Positions 53,001-60,828 of a stretch of DNA of 64,000 bases are shown here, in pieces. The translations under genes were made by a program, and so were the position numbers. Within the stretch, counting starts at the first letter, position 1; the number at the start of each line of letters is the position of its first letter. The DNA comes from CAWBJO01 sp963789175 (lineage in GTDB: Bacteria; Pseudomonadota; Alphaproteobacteria; Rhizobiales; Aestuariivirgaceae): positions 248,001-312,000 of the forward strand of contig CAWBJO010000009.1 of the NCBI GenBank assembly GCA_963789175.1, in the 5' to 3' direction. The notes beneath the pieces are model-generated. The model did no database searches. It was not told where the DNA came from and saw nothing but the letters and a program-made list of their open reading frames with translations.

Positions 53001-53692
53001 GCTTCGATGCCCAAGAACAGAAGCGACGACAGGGCGAAGATCGATGCGGCGAGGAAAACGGCACGCTGGCGCAGGACGAGGAATATCAGCATGACGCCGG
53101 CAAGCAGCATGGCGATTCCGATCACCATGCCGCGCAGGAACGCATATTCGCCCGCTTCGCCTTCGAAGGCGCCGCGCTGCCACAGGGACAGGCCGGACAG
53201 ACCGGCTGGTGTCACCTCGAGCGCGAAGGTCTGGGAGGCGTTGGGCTCGATGGTGAAGGCAAGGGCGTCGACGCCGAGCGCGCTCAGGGTGCGTGGCTCG
53301 TTGCCCGCGCTGTTCTGGATGCCGAAGATGCGGCTGCCCTCGCGCCGCGGCCACAGGAAGCCCGAACCGACGAAGCCCTGGTTGGGGCTGACGATGACGA
53401 GGTCGTGGGGTGCGGAATCCGGATTGAGCAGCGAGAAGACGACCCAGCGGTGCGTCGACCCGGTGCCGATGGCCTGGAGCGTCATCAGCGTCTTCTGGGT
53501 GCCGGTGACGTTCGGAATCTCGATGGCGACCTGGTCCTTGTCGGTCTCCACCGTCTCGAGAACGGGGATGAGGTCGATGCTCGGCGATTTCAGAGCGGCG
53601 TTGACGATGTCGCGCGCATCGGCCGCTCCGTGCGAGACGAGAAGCAATGCAGCGAACACGAACAACAGTTGAATGAGACGGCCGGTAGGCAT
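50087..53692 (-). CDS. membrane EAL-domain c-di-GMP protein with 7TM-like sensor, PAS and degenerate GGDEF
   Basis: 1,201 residues from ATG 53692 (GGAG upstream; GTG 53713 is an alternative). Order: signal peptide; periplasmic domain (about 27-180) and seven or so membrane helices (190-400), resembling 7TMR-DISM sensors; a PAS domain (about 415-530, ALAGSEQTVWDWQVDRAALY); a GGDEF domain whose signature is LARLPGDQFAII, so the GG and E of GGDEF are altered and cyclase activity is doubtful; an EAL domain with intact GFEALIRW, VNVSSSQ, ELTE, CDDFGTGYSAL, KIDKSF and AEGIED, so phosphodiesterase activity is likely; then about 235 residues of Pro/Ala/Glu-rich tail. Large for this class. It is convergent with yqgE and isolated on its own strand. 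Confidence 0.9.
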   Translation of the reverse strand: MPTGRLIQLLFVFAALLLVSHGAADARDIVNAALKSPSIDLIPVLETVETDKDQVAIEIPNVTGTQKTLMTLQAIGTGSTHRWVVFSLLNPDSAPHDLVIVSPNQGFVGSGFLWPRREGSRIFGIQNSAGNEPRTLSALGVDALAFTIEPNASQTFALEVTPAGLSGLSLWQRGAFEGEAGEYAFLRGMVIGIAMLLAGVMLIFLVLRQRAVFLAASIFALSSLLFLGIEAGYLRALLSWLPLGADGSQKLRAIVESLMFAGLVLCLLTFLELRKRQPVLATLLAVLAASAAGLAAYGWYQPEIATGLARLGFGAVAVGGFFLTFTLWRRGLSWARATLVPWTVLLAWTVLAGLGVADLIPFDNGRLVISAGLALVLLTMGFTLAQFAFSHGIMSSRFFEDSGRRALALAGSEQTVWDWQVDRAALYVGPELERALGLETGSVMSKGLKSWLELIHPADRAAYVAAVEAAERRGKGTFAQEFRLRRHDGTYRWYLLRARSMLGQDGRAARCIGTLADITGVKRSEDRLLSDAVRDRITGLPNRALFLDRLEFAMRRAHTENNNELYVIVIDLDRFKTVNDGLGHEVGDSLLSVTGRRLQGLVGPEDTLARLPGDQFAIIFNGRHPKRDVIPFTEQVRTTLSRPIKLRGRELFLTASFGVARFLDDRTSGPDFVKDAEIALYEAKRRGRDSTEFFRPDMRDDRSELLTLEQDLRRAVERNEIEVVYQPITRLSDMGLAGFEALIRWRHRTEGLLSPDAFMGLAEETGIIKDLSRLVLNESARQLGIWQRAFRPDKPLFVSVNVSSSQLLNTELVDDVRALLGREDIIEGTLKVELTELMVMENPELSIEVLERLKALGVGLACDDFGTGYSALANLRRLPFDMLKIDKSFLEADPEDEKGMIVLETIILLAHDLRLTVVAEGIEDQDQIGRLAELECDFAQGFLIGEPMSAKQVIEALGGGTFAAAKPGSPGFWSCITGRGPGREPTPAPPPGTAPMATAPPAPAAQPRDDLDDILEPEPPRAVAKDEDDEDEAIALGDASADEQAGEQRKDAEPLAAAAQDEPDEKAPEEETAVAEKPKPAPAPEPVRPSVSFRSMLTLPDPEALPPVPPPPPRPAEIFGMAPKPVVKSAPKSEKLAPRVPPEPEPHGGNGSEPLVAEELEAGEAPVPPPPNAGEPTEIAVEATIVEAQPKPSRRRSKSSK

Positions 53693-53810
53693 CGAACTCC
53701 AGCGGGAATGCACACGCTCTTACAATCGAGGCTTTACTAGGTACCCCCCGCCGCTCAGCAAGGCAAGCTTCCCCTGCCAGGCGTTAACGCTTGGACACAC
53801 TTATGCGTTT

Positions 53811-54398
53811 TCAGATTTTACGATCTTCGGCAAGGATGGCGAAAAGAAGGTGGTCCTGCCATTCGCCGTTGATGCGCAGATAGCGGCGCGCATAGCCCTC
53901 CTCGCGAAAACCGCACGTCTTCAGGAGAGCGATCGAGGCGGCGTTGCGCGGCAGGCATGCCGCTTCGATGCGGTGGAGGCCGAGCTGACCGAAGGCAAAG
54001 CCCATCGCCAAGTGCAGCCCCTCCGTCATGTAGCCGCGGCGCACATAAGGCTCGCCCATCCAGTAGCCGAGCGTGGCGGTCTGGGCGACGCCGCGGCGCA
54101 CGTTCGACAGGGTGAGCCCGCCGCACAGGTTCCCATCCTCTTTGCGGAACAGGAAATAGGGATAAGCGAGATCGTCCTGGATGTCCTTGGCGTAGCGCTT
54201 CATGCGGGCGCGGTAGGCATGGCGGGCGAGGTCGTCGTAGGCCCATAGCGGCTCCCAGGGAACGAGGAACGCCCGGCTCCGCTCGCGCAGGCCCGACCAG
54301 GCGGCATAGTCGCCCATCTGCGGGGTCCGCAGGTGCACCGTCGGGCCGGACAGGACGGAAACGGCCGACGGTTCGACGAGGCTCGACAAGAATGCCAT
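53811..54398 (-). CDS. GNAT acetyltransferase, RimJ-like
   Basis: 195 residues from ATG 54398 (GGAGAG 6 nt upstream); an upstream in-frame codon at 54461 overlaps the M16 gene and is less likely. It resembles RimJ/RimL-type protein N-acetyltransferases: VHLRTPQMGDYAAWSGLRE, YFLFRKEDGNLCGGLTLSNV, the acetyl-CoA region LGYWMGEPYVRRGYMTEGLH and LHRIEAACLPRNAASIALLK. RimJ modifies ribosomal protein uS5, but the target here is unknown. It follows the M16 peptidase gene by 25 nt. Confidence 0.85.
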   Translation of the reverse strand: MAFLSSLVEPSAVSVLSGPTVHLRTPQMGDYAAWSGLRERSRAFLVPWEPLWAYDDLARHAYRARMKRYAKDIQDDLAYPYFLFRKEDGNLCGGLTLSNVRRGVAQTATLGYWMGEPYVRRGYMTEGLHLAMGFAFGQLGLHRIEAACLPRNAASIALLKTCGFREEGYARRYLRINGEWQDHLLFAILAEDRKI

Positions 54399-54423
54399 GC
54401 GGCGCTCTCCGGATGTTCGTCTT

Positions 54424-55683
54424 TCAAGCAAATCTTGCAGCGACAGTCTCGAGCGGCGCAAGGGTCTTGATGCCGCCCACCGCCGAGATGGCCGGCGGCC
54501 CCGCGGTAAGCACGTCCTGGGCGAGGCGACGGATGTCTTCGACGGTCAGCCGCTCGATTCTCGCCACGATGTCGGCGATTTCCGGAACCCGCCCGAAGGC
54601 GAGGAACTGGCGGGCGATCTGGTCGGCGCGAGCGCCGGCGCTCTCGAGGCTCATGACCAGGCCGCTCTTGAGCTGGGCCTTGGCCCGCTGAAGCTCGGCT
54701 TCGGCGACGTCCTTCGCCACCGACAGCATGACGTCGGCCATCACGTCGAGAAGAGCCCCGGCGTTCGCAGGCGAGGTCGCGGCATAGACGTTGAACATGC
54801 CCGTATCCTCGTAGGAGGACGGAAAGCTGAACACGGCGTAGCAGAGGCCGCGCTTCTCGCGCACCTCCTGGAAGAGCCGCGACGACATGCCTCCGCCCAT
54901 GACGCTCGAGAGCACCTGGAGGGCGTAGATGCGCTCGTCGCGATAGCCGGGGGCGGGAAATCCCATGGCGATGTGCAGCTGGTCGAGCGGGCGCTCGGCG
55001 ATGCGGTGGCCGCCTGCGAACTTCGGCTTCGACCATTCGGCCGGCATGCCCTTGCCGACGGCACCGAGCTTGTCGGCGGCGGCGGCGGCGAACGCCTCGT
55101 GATCGAGACGGCCGGCGGCGGCCACGACCATGCGCGGCGCGTTGTAGTGAAGGCCGCGATAGCGGTCGAGGAGACCGGCGTCGTAAGCGCCGACGTGATG
55201 GGCCTCGCCGAGGATCGAGCGCCCGAGCGGGTGGCCGGGAAACGCCGCCTCGTTGACGAGCTGGAAGACGAGGTCGTCGGGAGCGTCGTTGGCGGCGGCG
55301 ATCTCCTGGAGGATGACGTCCTTCTCGCGGGCGAGCTCGGCCGGGTCGAACACCGGATCGGTCAGGATGTCGGCGAGGATGTCGAGGGCGAGCGGCCAGT
55401 CCTCCTTCAGCACCCGGCAGAAATACGCCGTCGTCTCCATGCCGGTGCCGGCGTTGATCTCGCCGCCCACCGCTTCGATCTCGGCGGCGATGTCCATGGC
55501 CGAGCGGCGCGAGGTTCCCTTGAACGCCATGTGCTCGAGGAGATGGGCGAGGCCCGATTCGGAGGCGCGCTCGTCGCGCGCCCCGGCCTTCAGCCAGACG
55601 CCGAGGGCCACCGTCTCGATGTGCGGCATGGCGTCCGTCAGGACATGGATGCCGTTCGTCAGTCGCGTGAGGTTTACGGGCAT
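54424..55683 (-). CDS. M16 family zinc metallopeptidase (processing-peptidase-like)
   Basis: 419 residues with two M16 half-domains. The inverted zinc site HLLEHMAFKGT (HxxEH) is at about residues 45-55, and the distal Glu is in NEAAFPGHPLG. LTRLTNGIHVLTDAMPHIET opens the protein and VMGGGMSSRLFQEVREKRGL marks the C-terminal half. The family includes mitochondrial MPP-beta and bacterial PqqL-type proteases; a cytosolic or periplasmic peptidase role is likely, but there is no signal peptide. It lies 5 nt downstream of thrC, a pairing I recall from several alphaproteobacteria. Confidence 0.9.
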   Translation of the reverse strand: MPVNLTRLTNGIHVLTDAMPHIETVALGVWLKAGARDERASESGLAHLLEHMAFKGTSRRSAMDIAAEIEAVGGEINAGTGMETTAYFCRVLKEDWPLALDILADILTDPVFDPAELAREKDVILQEIAAANDAPDDLVFQLVNEAAFPGHPLGRSILGEAHHVGAYDAGLLDRYRGLHYNAPRMVVAAAGRLDHEAFAAAAADKLGAVGKGMPAEWSKPKFAGGHRIAERPLDQLHIAMGFPAPGYRDERIYALQVLSSVMGGGMSSRLFQEVREKRGLCYAVFSFPSSYEDTGMFNVYAATSPANAGALLDVMADVMLSVAKDVAEAELQRAKAQLKSGLVMSLESAGARADQIARQFLAFGRVPEIADIVARIERLTVEDIRRLAQDVLTAGPPAISAVGGIKTLAPLETVAARFA

Positions 55684-55688
55684 GAAGT

Positions 55689-57074
55689 CTAGGTCCGGGA
55701 CAGTATGAAGTTCTTGACGGCGCCGAGGTCGTTGGGAAGGACGGTCAGCCGCTCCTCCTCTTTTCCGATATCCGCGAGCGCCGACGGTTCGGGCGGGCGG
55801 CGGCCGGTCGCGGCCTCGACGGCATCCGGGAACTTCGCCGCGTGGGCGGTGGCGAGGGTCACCATGGGAACGGATGCATCATGCATGCGCGAGGCCACCG
55901 AATAGCCGACGGCGGTGTGGGGGTCCATGAACTCTCCCGTCGCCCCATGCCAGGCGCGCATGGTGCGCAGCGTCTCGTCCTCGTCGGTGCGACCCGACAT
56001 GAAGAGCCTGGTCATGGCGGAGAGCGCGCCGGGCTCGATGGTGAAGTTGCCCGACTGCCTGAGGCCGTCCATGGAGCGGCGAACGGAGGCCGCGTCGCGT
56101 CCTACGGCCTCGAAAAGAAGGCGCTCGAAATTGCTCGACACCTGGATGTCCATGGACGGGCTCATGGTGGCGGCGACGCCGCGCACCTCGTAGCGCCCGT
56201 CGCGAAGCGTGCGATCGAGGATGTCGTTGACGTTGGTCGCGACGATGAGGCGGCGAACGGGAAGGCCGAGCTGGCGGGCGACGTAGCCGGCGAACACGTT
56301 GCCGAAATTGCCCGTAGGAACGGTGAAGCTCAACCCGCGGTCGGGAGCGCCGAGGGCGACGCCGGCTGCGACGTAGTAGACGGCCTGGGCGAGAATGCGG
56401 GCCCAGTTGATGGAGTTGACGGCGGCAAGCCGGGTGCGGTCGCGGAAGGCGGCGTCGGCGAACATCGCCTTCAGCAGCGCCTGGCAATCGTCGAAGCTGC
56501 CGGCGACGGCTACGTTGTGCACGTTGTCGGCTCCGACCGTCGTCATCTGGCGGCGCTGGACCTCGCTCACCCGCCCCTCGGGGTGAAGCACGACGATGGA
56601 GGCCCGCCTGGAGTTCCGGAAGGCGGCGATCGCCGCACTGCCGGTGTCGCCCGAGGTGGCGCACACGACGGTCGCACGCGTGCCGTGGCGCTCCAGCGAT
56701 GCCTCCATGAGTCGGGACACGAGCTGGAGGGCGATGTCCTTGAAGGCGAGGGTCGGCCCATGGAAGAGCTCGAGCAGCCAGTGGTCGACGCCCGCCTGGC
56801 GTAAAGGCGCGACGGCGGGATGGGAGAAGGCCGCATAGGCGGCTTCGATAATGCCCCGAAGCTCGGGGGCCGAGACGTCGCTGCCGACGAAGGGTTCGAT
56901 GACGGCGGCGGCGATCTCGGGATAGGGGCGGCCGCGCAGCGCGAGGAAGCGCGCGTCGGCAAGGCGCGGCCATTCGGCGGGCATGTAAAGCCCGCCATCG
57001 GGCGCCAGTCCCGACAGCATCGCCGTCTCGAAGCCTACGGCAGGCGCCGAGCCTCTGGTCGAAATGTACTTCAC
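55689..57074 (-). CDS. thrC: threonine synthase
   Basis: 461 residues, the longer (yeast/E. coli type) form. PLP enzyme converting O-phosphohomoserine to threonine. MKYISTRGSAPAVGFETAML opens the protein; the PLP lysine is in FHGPTLAFKDIALQLVSRLM; VCATSGDTGSAAIAAF binds the cofactor phosphate; VPTGNFGNVFAGYVARQLGL is also typical. It is followed on the same strand by the M16 gene. SURF1 lies 58 bp upstream. Homoserine kinase (thrB) is not in the window. Confidence 0.95.
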   Translation of the reverse strand: MKYISTRGSAPAVGFETAMLSGLAPDGGLYMPAEWPRLADARFLALRGRPYPEIAAAVIEPFVGSDVSAPELRGIIEAAYAAFSHPAVAPLRQAGVDHWLLELFHGPTLAFKDIALQLVSRLMEASLERHGTRATVVCATSGDTGSAAIAAFRNSRRASIVVLHPEGRVSEVQRRQMTTVGADNVHNVAVAGSFDDCQALLKAMFADAAFRDRTRLAAVNSINWARILAQAVYYVAAGVALGAPDRGLSFTVPTGNFGNVFAGYVARQLGLPVRRLIVATNVNDILDRTLRDGRYEVRGVAATMSPSMDIQVSSNFERLLFEAVGRDAASVRRSMDGLRQSGNFTIEPGALSAMTRLFMSGRTDEDETLRTMRAWHGATGEFMDPHTAVGYSVASRMHDASVPMVTLATAHAAKFPDAVEAATGRRPPEPSALADIGKEEERLTVLPNDLGAVKNFILSRT

Positions 57075-57132
57075 GCCGTTCGGCCTTCAGGGGAAGAAAT
57101 CGGGCGCACCCTAGCGGCAGGCACCACCGCCA

Positions 57133-57870
57133 TCAAGCAGGTCCGTCCGGATCGGGGCCGCCGCGGCCCCAAAGCAGAAGGACGGTCATGACGAGGCAGA
57201 CGGCGGCGAGCCCGAACCAGGTGACCGCATATTGAAGGTGATTGTTCGGGATGGCACGCGGATCGGGCGGGTCGGGGCGCGGCCAGGACGCGGAAGCGGC
57301 TCCCGGCAAGGCTTCGACGAGATAGGGCACCGGCCTTGCGCCGGCCGCCTCGGGAAGCGAGGCGAGGAGAGCCGGGACGTCGGGCCAGTACCAGACATTG
57401 CCGGCGACGTCGTCGGCCGGGGCGAACATTCCCCGCTCGCGGGCTTGGCGCAGCAGGCCTTCCACCGCCGCCGGGCCGGAGGCCGGGCTCGCCGCATCCC
57501 GAAGCGCCTCGGGCACGAAGCCGCGGTCGACCAGGACGAGCCGTCCGTCGCCGGTCATCAACGGTGAAATCACGTGGTAGCCGGGCGCGCCCGCCGAAAT
57601 GGAGAAGAGGTAGCGGTCCATGCCGTCGAGATACTTGCCGTCCAACCGGACGCGGGCGAAATCACGGCTTGCGTCCGATGCGAGCAGGCGCTCCGCTTCG
57701 CCGAGGTCGAGGGCGCGCGCATCCGGCTTCGAGGCCGCCGCGAGCTCGGCGATGAGCGCTTCCTTCCAGACGCGGCGTTCGAGCTGCCAGTAGCCGAGGC
57801 CAAGAAGGATGAAGACGGCAACGACCGACGCCGCGGCGAAGATGAGCGTGCGGCGATGCGATCTCATCAT
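57133..57870 (-). CDS. SURF1 family cytochrome oxidase assembly protein
   Basis: 245 residues from ATG 57870, overlapping the DUF983 stop by 4 nt (ATGA). It has two membrane helices, one near the N terminus (FAAASVVAVFILLGLGYWQL) and one near the C terminus (WFGLAAVCLVMTVLLLW), with the periplasmic domain between. LGYWQLERRVWKEALIAEL, LVLVDRGFVPEALR and NNHLQYAVTWFGLA are the SURF1 signature blocks. SURF1 aids heme a insertion into subunit I of aa3 oxidase. Last gene of the cta cluster. Confidence 0.92.
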   Translation of the reverse strand: MMRSHRRTLIFAAASVVAVFILLGLGYWQLERRVWKEALIAELAAASKPDARALDLGEAERLLASDASRDFARVRLDGKYLDGMDRYLFSISAGAPGYHVISPLMTGDGRLVLVDRGFVPEALRDAASPASGPAAVEGLLRQARERGMFAPADDVAGNVWYWPDVPALLASLPEAAGARPVPYLVEALPGAASASWPRPDPPDPRAIPNNHLQYAVTWFGLAAVCLVMTVLLLWGRGGPDPDGPA

Positions 57871-58205
57871 CCGCCCGAGGCCCCGGTGCGGTACTGCTGG
57901 CAGATGAGGACGCCCTTGACGGGGCGCAGGAGAAGAAGCGGCAAGAGGACGGCGAAGGGGAATGCGACCGCCGCATGCACCCAGTAGGACGGCTGCCAAT
58001 TTGTCTCGACGATGAGCGCGGCGGCGACCGAGGCGGCGCCGGTGACCAGCATCACGAACCAGGGCGCGCCGTCGCCGGCGTCGGCGAAATCGAAGGGAAG
58101 CCCACAGGTGGTGCAGGCGGGTGCGAGGTCGAGGAAGCCCGAGAAGAGCGGCCCGCGCCCGCAACGCGGGCAGCGGCCGCGGATCCCGGCACGGAGCGGG
58201 CTCAC
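57867..58205 (-). CDS. DUF983 family membrane protein
   Basis: 112 residues. A zinc-ribbon-like N terminus (GRCPRCGRGPLF with a second CTTCG pair) is followed by two membrane helices (WFVMLVTGAASVAAALIVET and VHAAVAFPFAVLLPLLLLRP). DUF983 genes are found in the ctaE-SURF1 interval of many alphaproteobacteria, but no biochemical role is known; a part in oxidase assembly or metal handling is an inference from position. It lies 18 nt after ctaE and overlaps the SURF1 gene. Confidence 0.87.
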   Translation of the reverse strand: MSPLRAGIRGRCPRCGRGPLFSGFLDLAPACTTCGLPFDFADAGDGAPWFVMLVTGAASVAAALIVETNWQPSYWVHAAVAFPFAVLLPLLLLRPVKGVLICQQYRTGASGG

Positions 58206-58223
58206 CCGCTCAACCCCGGTCCG

Positions 58224-59072
58224 TCACTCGTGATAGGTGGCGCCCGCCGTGCCCCATACGTAGATGCAGGCGAACAGGAAGAGCCAGATCACGTCGACGA
58301 AGTGCCAGTACCAGGCCGCCGCCTCGAAACCGAAATGCTGATCGGGGCGGAAGTGCCCGGCAAGGGCCCGGAAGAAGCAGACGATGAGAAAGATGGTGCC
58401 GATGATGACGTGGAAGCCGTGGAAGCCCGTCGCCATGAAGAAGGTCGAGCCATAGATGTTGCCGCCGTTGTCGCGGTCGAAGGCGAAGGCGGCATGGGCA
58501 TATTCGTAGGCCTGGACTCCGGTGAACAGGAGGCCGAGCAGGATGGTCAGTCCGAGCCCCCAGACGAGGTTCTTCCGGTCGTTGTGGATGAGGGCATGGT
58601 GGGCCCAGGTGACCGTGGTGCCCGAGGTGAGCAGGATCAAGGTGTTGAGAAGCGGCAGGTGGAAGGGATCGAAGGCCTCCACACCCTTGGGCGGCCACTC
58701 GCCGCCGGTGACCGTGACCCGCGCGGCCTGGATGGCCTCGTCGGCATAGAGGCTCGCATCGAAGAAGGCCCAGAACCAGGCGACGAAGAACATCACCTCG
58801 GAGGCGATGAACAGGATCATGCCGTAGCGGAGATGGAGCTGGACGACCTTGGTGTGGTCGCCGCGGTGCGCCTCCATGACGACGTCGCGCCACCACATGA
58901 ACATTGTGTAGAGGGCGCCGAGGAAGCCGAGGATCATGATCCAGGGCTGGGCGCCGTGCATCCACATGATGGCGCCGACGGCGAGCACGAAGGTCGCCAC
59001 GGCGCCGATGATCGGCCAGGGGCTCGGATCGACGAGGTGGTAGTCGTGATGCTTGGCGTGGCTGTCGGCCAT
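58224..59072 (-). CDS. ctaE: cytochrome c oxidase subunit III
   Basis: 282 residues with seven membrane helices. HHDYHLVDPSPWPIIGAVAT opens the protein; IASEVMFFVAWFWAFFDASL is the signature region with the conserved Glu, and TGFHGFHVIIGTIFLIVCFF and YWHFVDVIWLFLFACIYVWG close the helix bundle. It stabilises subunit I of the aa3-type oxidase and its proton-uptake path. It is flanked by ctaG (20 nt upstream) and DUF983. Confidence 0.96.
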   Translation of the reverse strand: MADSHAKHHDYHLVDPSPWPIIGAVATFVLAVGAIMWMHGAQPWIMILGFLGALYTMFMWWRDVVMEAHRGDHTKVVQLHLRYGMILFIASEVMFFVAWFWAFFDASLYADEAIQAARVTVTGGEWPPKGVEAFDPFHLPLLNTLILLTSGTTVTWAHHALIHNDRKNLVWGLGLTILLGLLFTGVQAYEYAHAAFAFDRDNGGNIYGSTFFMATGFHGFHVIIGTIFLIVCFFRALAGHFRPDQHFGFEAAAWYWHFVDVIWLFLFACIYVWGTAGATYHE

Positions 59073-59092
59073 GAACCCCTTGCTCCTTCGTT

Positions 59093-59698
59093 TCAGGACC
59101 GCCCGGGCGGGCGGGCCGTCTTCAACCTTTCACTGCCGCCTCCGTTTCCCGGCGCGGAGGATTGCTTCTCGGGCGCCACGGGAAAGAAGGTGTAGGACAG
59201 CGTAATCGTCTTGACCGACTTCAAGTCGGGATCGGCCGCGAGCTCCGGATCGACGAAGAACAGAACCGGCATGTCGGCGCTCTGGCGGGCCTGCAGCGTC
59301 TGCTCGCTGAAGCAGAAGCATTCGATCTTGGTGAAGTAGCGGCCGGCGACGTCGGGCGTGACGTTGAAGACGGCCTGGCCGCTGGCCGCGGCGTCGGTCA
59401 CGTTCTCGGCGCGGTAGAAGGCGAGCGTCTGCTCGCCGAGCTTCACCGTCATCCGGCGCTGGGCCGGGGCGAAGGTCCAGGCGAGGCCGGGGGCGGCATT
59501 GGCATCGAACTCGATAGTGATCTCGCGCTCGCCGCTGCGGCCCGGCGCGGCGTCGGCGCGCTGGGTCGTGCCGGCATAGCCGGTCACCTGGCAGAAAAGG
59601 CGATAGAGGGGCACGGCGGCGTAGGACAGGCCGACCATGCCCATCGCAAGGAGGCCGCAGAGCGAGGCGACCTTGAGGTTTCGGTTGAGGGACGGCAT
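59093..59698 (-). CDS. ctaG: cytochrome c oxidase assembly protein CtaG/Cox11
   Basis: 201 residues. One N-terminal membrane helix (LCGLLAMGMVGLSYAAVPLY) anchors a periplasmic Ig-like domain. The Cox11 copper motif is KIECFCFSEQTLQARQ (C-F-C), preceded by the Cys in LYRLFCQVTGYAGTT; PVLFFVDPELAADPDLKSVK and ITLSYTFF follow. It delivers copper to the CuB site of subunit I. It lies between the small CoxF-like gene and ctaE. Confidence 0.94.
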   Translation of the reverse strand: MPSLNRNLKVASLCGLLAMGMVGLSYAAVPLYRLFCQVTGYAGTTQRADAAPGRSGEREITIEFDANAAPGLAWTFAPAQRRMTVKLGEQTLAFYRAENVTDAAASGQAVFNVTPDVAGRYFTKIECFCFSEQTLQARQSADMPVLFFVDPELAADPDLKSVKTITLSYTFFPVAPEKQSSAPGNGGGSERLKTARPPGRS

Positions 59699-59713
59699 CG
59701 AGGGGCGCTTCCT

Positions 59714-59863
59714 TCAGAGAGATCGCAGGGCGACGTTGCCGCTGAGGCGGACCATCGTCGTGACGAAGAAGACGACCACGAATGCGGCGAGCACGAGAGC
59801 CAGCGCGATGGAGCGGCGGCGGCGGGCGGCCATCTCCTGGGGCGTGAGCTCGCGGCGTTCCAT
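59714..59863 (-). CDS. small membrane protein, CoxF-like
   Basis: 49 residues on the minus strand. It starts ATG 59863 with GAGGAG about 7 nt upstream (overlapping the end of ctaB) and ends TGA 59714. The sequence MERRELTPQEMAARRRRSIA is followed by one membrane helix (LALVLAAFVVVFFVTTMVRL) and a short periplasmic tail SGNVALRSL. In rhizobial cta clusters a protein of this size and place is often called CoxF or CtaF; its function is not known, and a cofactor or subunit role in aa3 oxidase is inferred from position. Codon use matches neighbouring genes. Confidence 0.85.
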   Translation of the reverse strand: MERRELTPQEMAARRRRSIALALVLAAFVVVFFVTTMVRLSGNVALRSL

Positions 59864-59874
59864 CGCGACGCTCC

Positions 59875-60813
59875 TCAGTCGACGACGGCCGGGAACACCG
59901 GCAGGGCGAGGGCATGCTCGACCAGCAGCGCGGCGAAGAGCCCGAACAGATATAGAATGGAGAAGCCGAACAGCCGGCCCGCTTCGGCCGCTTCACCGTC
60001 GCGATGCAGCACCGCGGCGGAATATACAAAGAGCATTCCCAGGACGACGGCGGTCCCCGCATAGAGCGGACCGGCAATCCCCAAAACGGCGGGCAGGCAA
60101 GAAGACGCGACGAGCGCCAGGCTGTAGATGAGGATCTGGCGGCGGGTCTCCGCATCGCCCTTCACCACCGGAAGCATGGGGATGCGGGCTCCGGCGTATT
60201 CGTCGCGGCGCAGCAGCGCCAGCGCCCAGAAATGCGGCGGCGTCCACAGGAAGATGACCAGGAACAGGGCGAGCGGGGCAAGCGCGACCGAACCGGTCAC
60301 GACCGACCAGCCGATCACCGGCGGCAGGGCGCCGGCGGCGCCGCCGATGACGATGTTCTGCGCGGTCCGCCGCTTCAGCCACATGGTGTAGACGACGGCG
60401 TAGAAAAAGATGGTGAAGGCGAGAAGGCTCGCCGCGAGCCAGTTGGCGACGAGGCCGAGCAGGAGGACGGATGCGACGGCAAGGGTCAGGCCGAAGCCCA
60501 GGGCCTCGCCGGGAAGGATGCGGCCCGCCGGAAGCGGACGGCCGGCGGTGCGCCGCATTCGTCCGTCGATGTCGGCGTCGTACCACATGTTGAGCGCCCC
60601 GGAGGCCCCTGCCCCCATGGCGATGGCGAGCAACGCGACAGCTGCGAGCCACGGATGGATGTGGCCCGGCGCAGCGACGAGGCCGACGAGGGCCGTGAAG
60701 ACGACGAGCGACATGACGCGCGGCTTGAGAAGGGCGACGTAGTCCTCGACCGTTCCCATGCCGCCCATGGCGACCGGGGCGGGCTCTACCAGATGGCGCA
60801 TATCCGCACTCAC
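59875..60813 (-). CDS. ctaB: protoheme IX farnesyltransferase (heme O synthase)
   Basis: 312 residues, nine or so membrane helices, UbiA superfamily. It adds the farnesyl chain to heme B, the first step to heme A. The prenyl-diphosphate motif is ALNMWYDADIDGRMRRTAGR (NxxxDxxxD) and the second Asp-rich loop is WTPPHFWALALLRRDEYAGA. KPRVMSLVVFTALVGL opens the membrane part. It follows ctaD by 15 nt. The heme A synthase ctaA is not in the window. Confidence 0.95.
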   Translation of the reverse strand: MSADMRHLVEPAPVAMGGMGTVEDYVALLKPRVMSLVVFTALVGLVAAPGHIHPWLAAVALLAIAMGAGASGALNMWYDADIDGRMRRTAGRPLPAGRILPGEALGFGLTLAVASVLLLGLVANWLAASLLAFTIFFYAVVYTMWLKRRTAQNIVIGGAAGALPPVIGWSVVTGSVALAPLALFLVIFLWTPPHFWALALLRRDEYAGARIPMLPVVKGDAETRRQILIYSLALVASSCLPAVLGIAGPLYAGTAVVLGMLFVYSAAVLHRDGEAAEAGRLFGFSILYLFGLFAALLVEHALALPVFPAVVD

Positions 60814-60828
60814 GAGGGCGCGAGCCTC

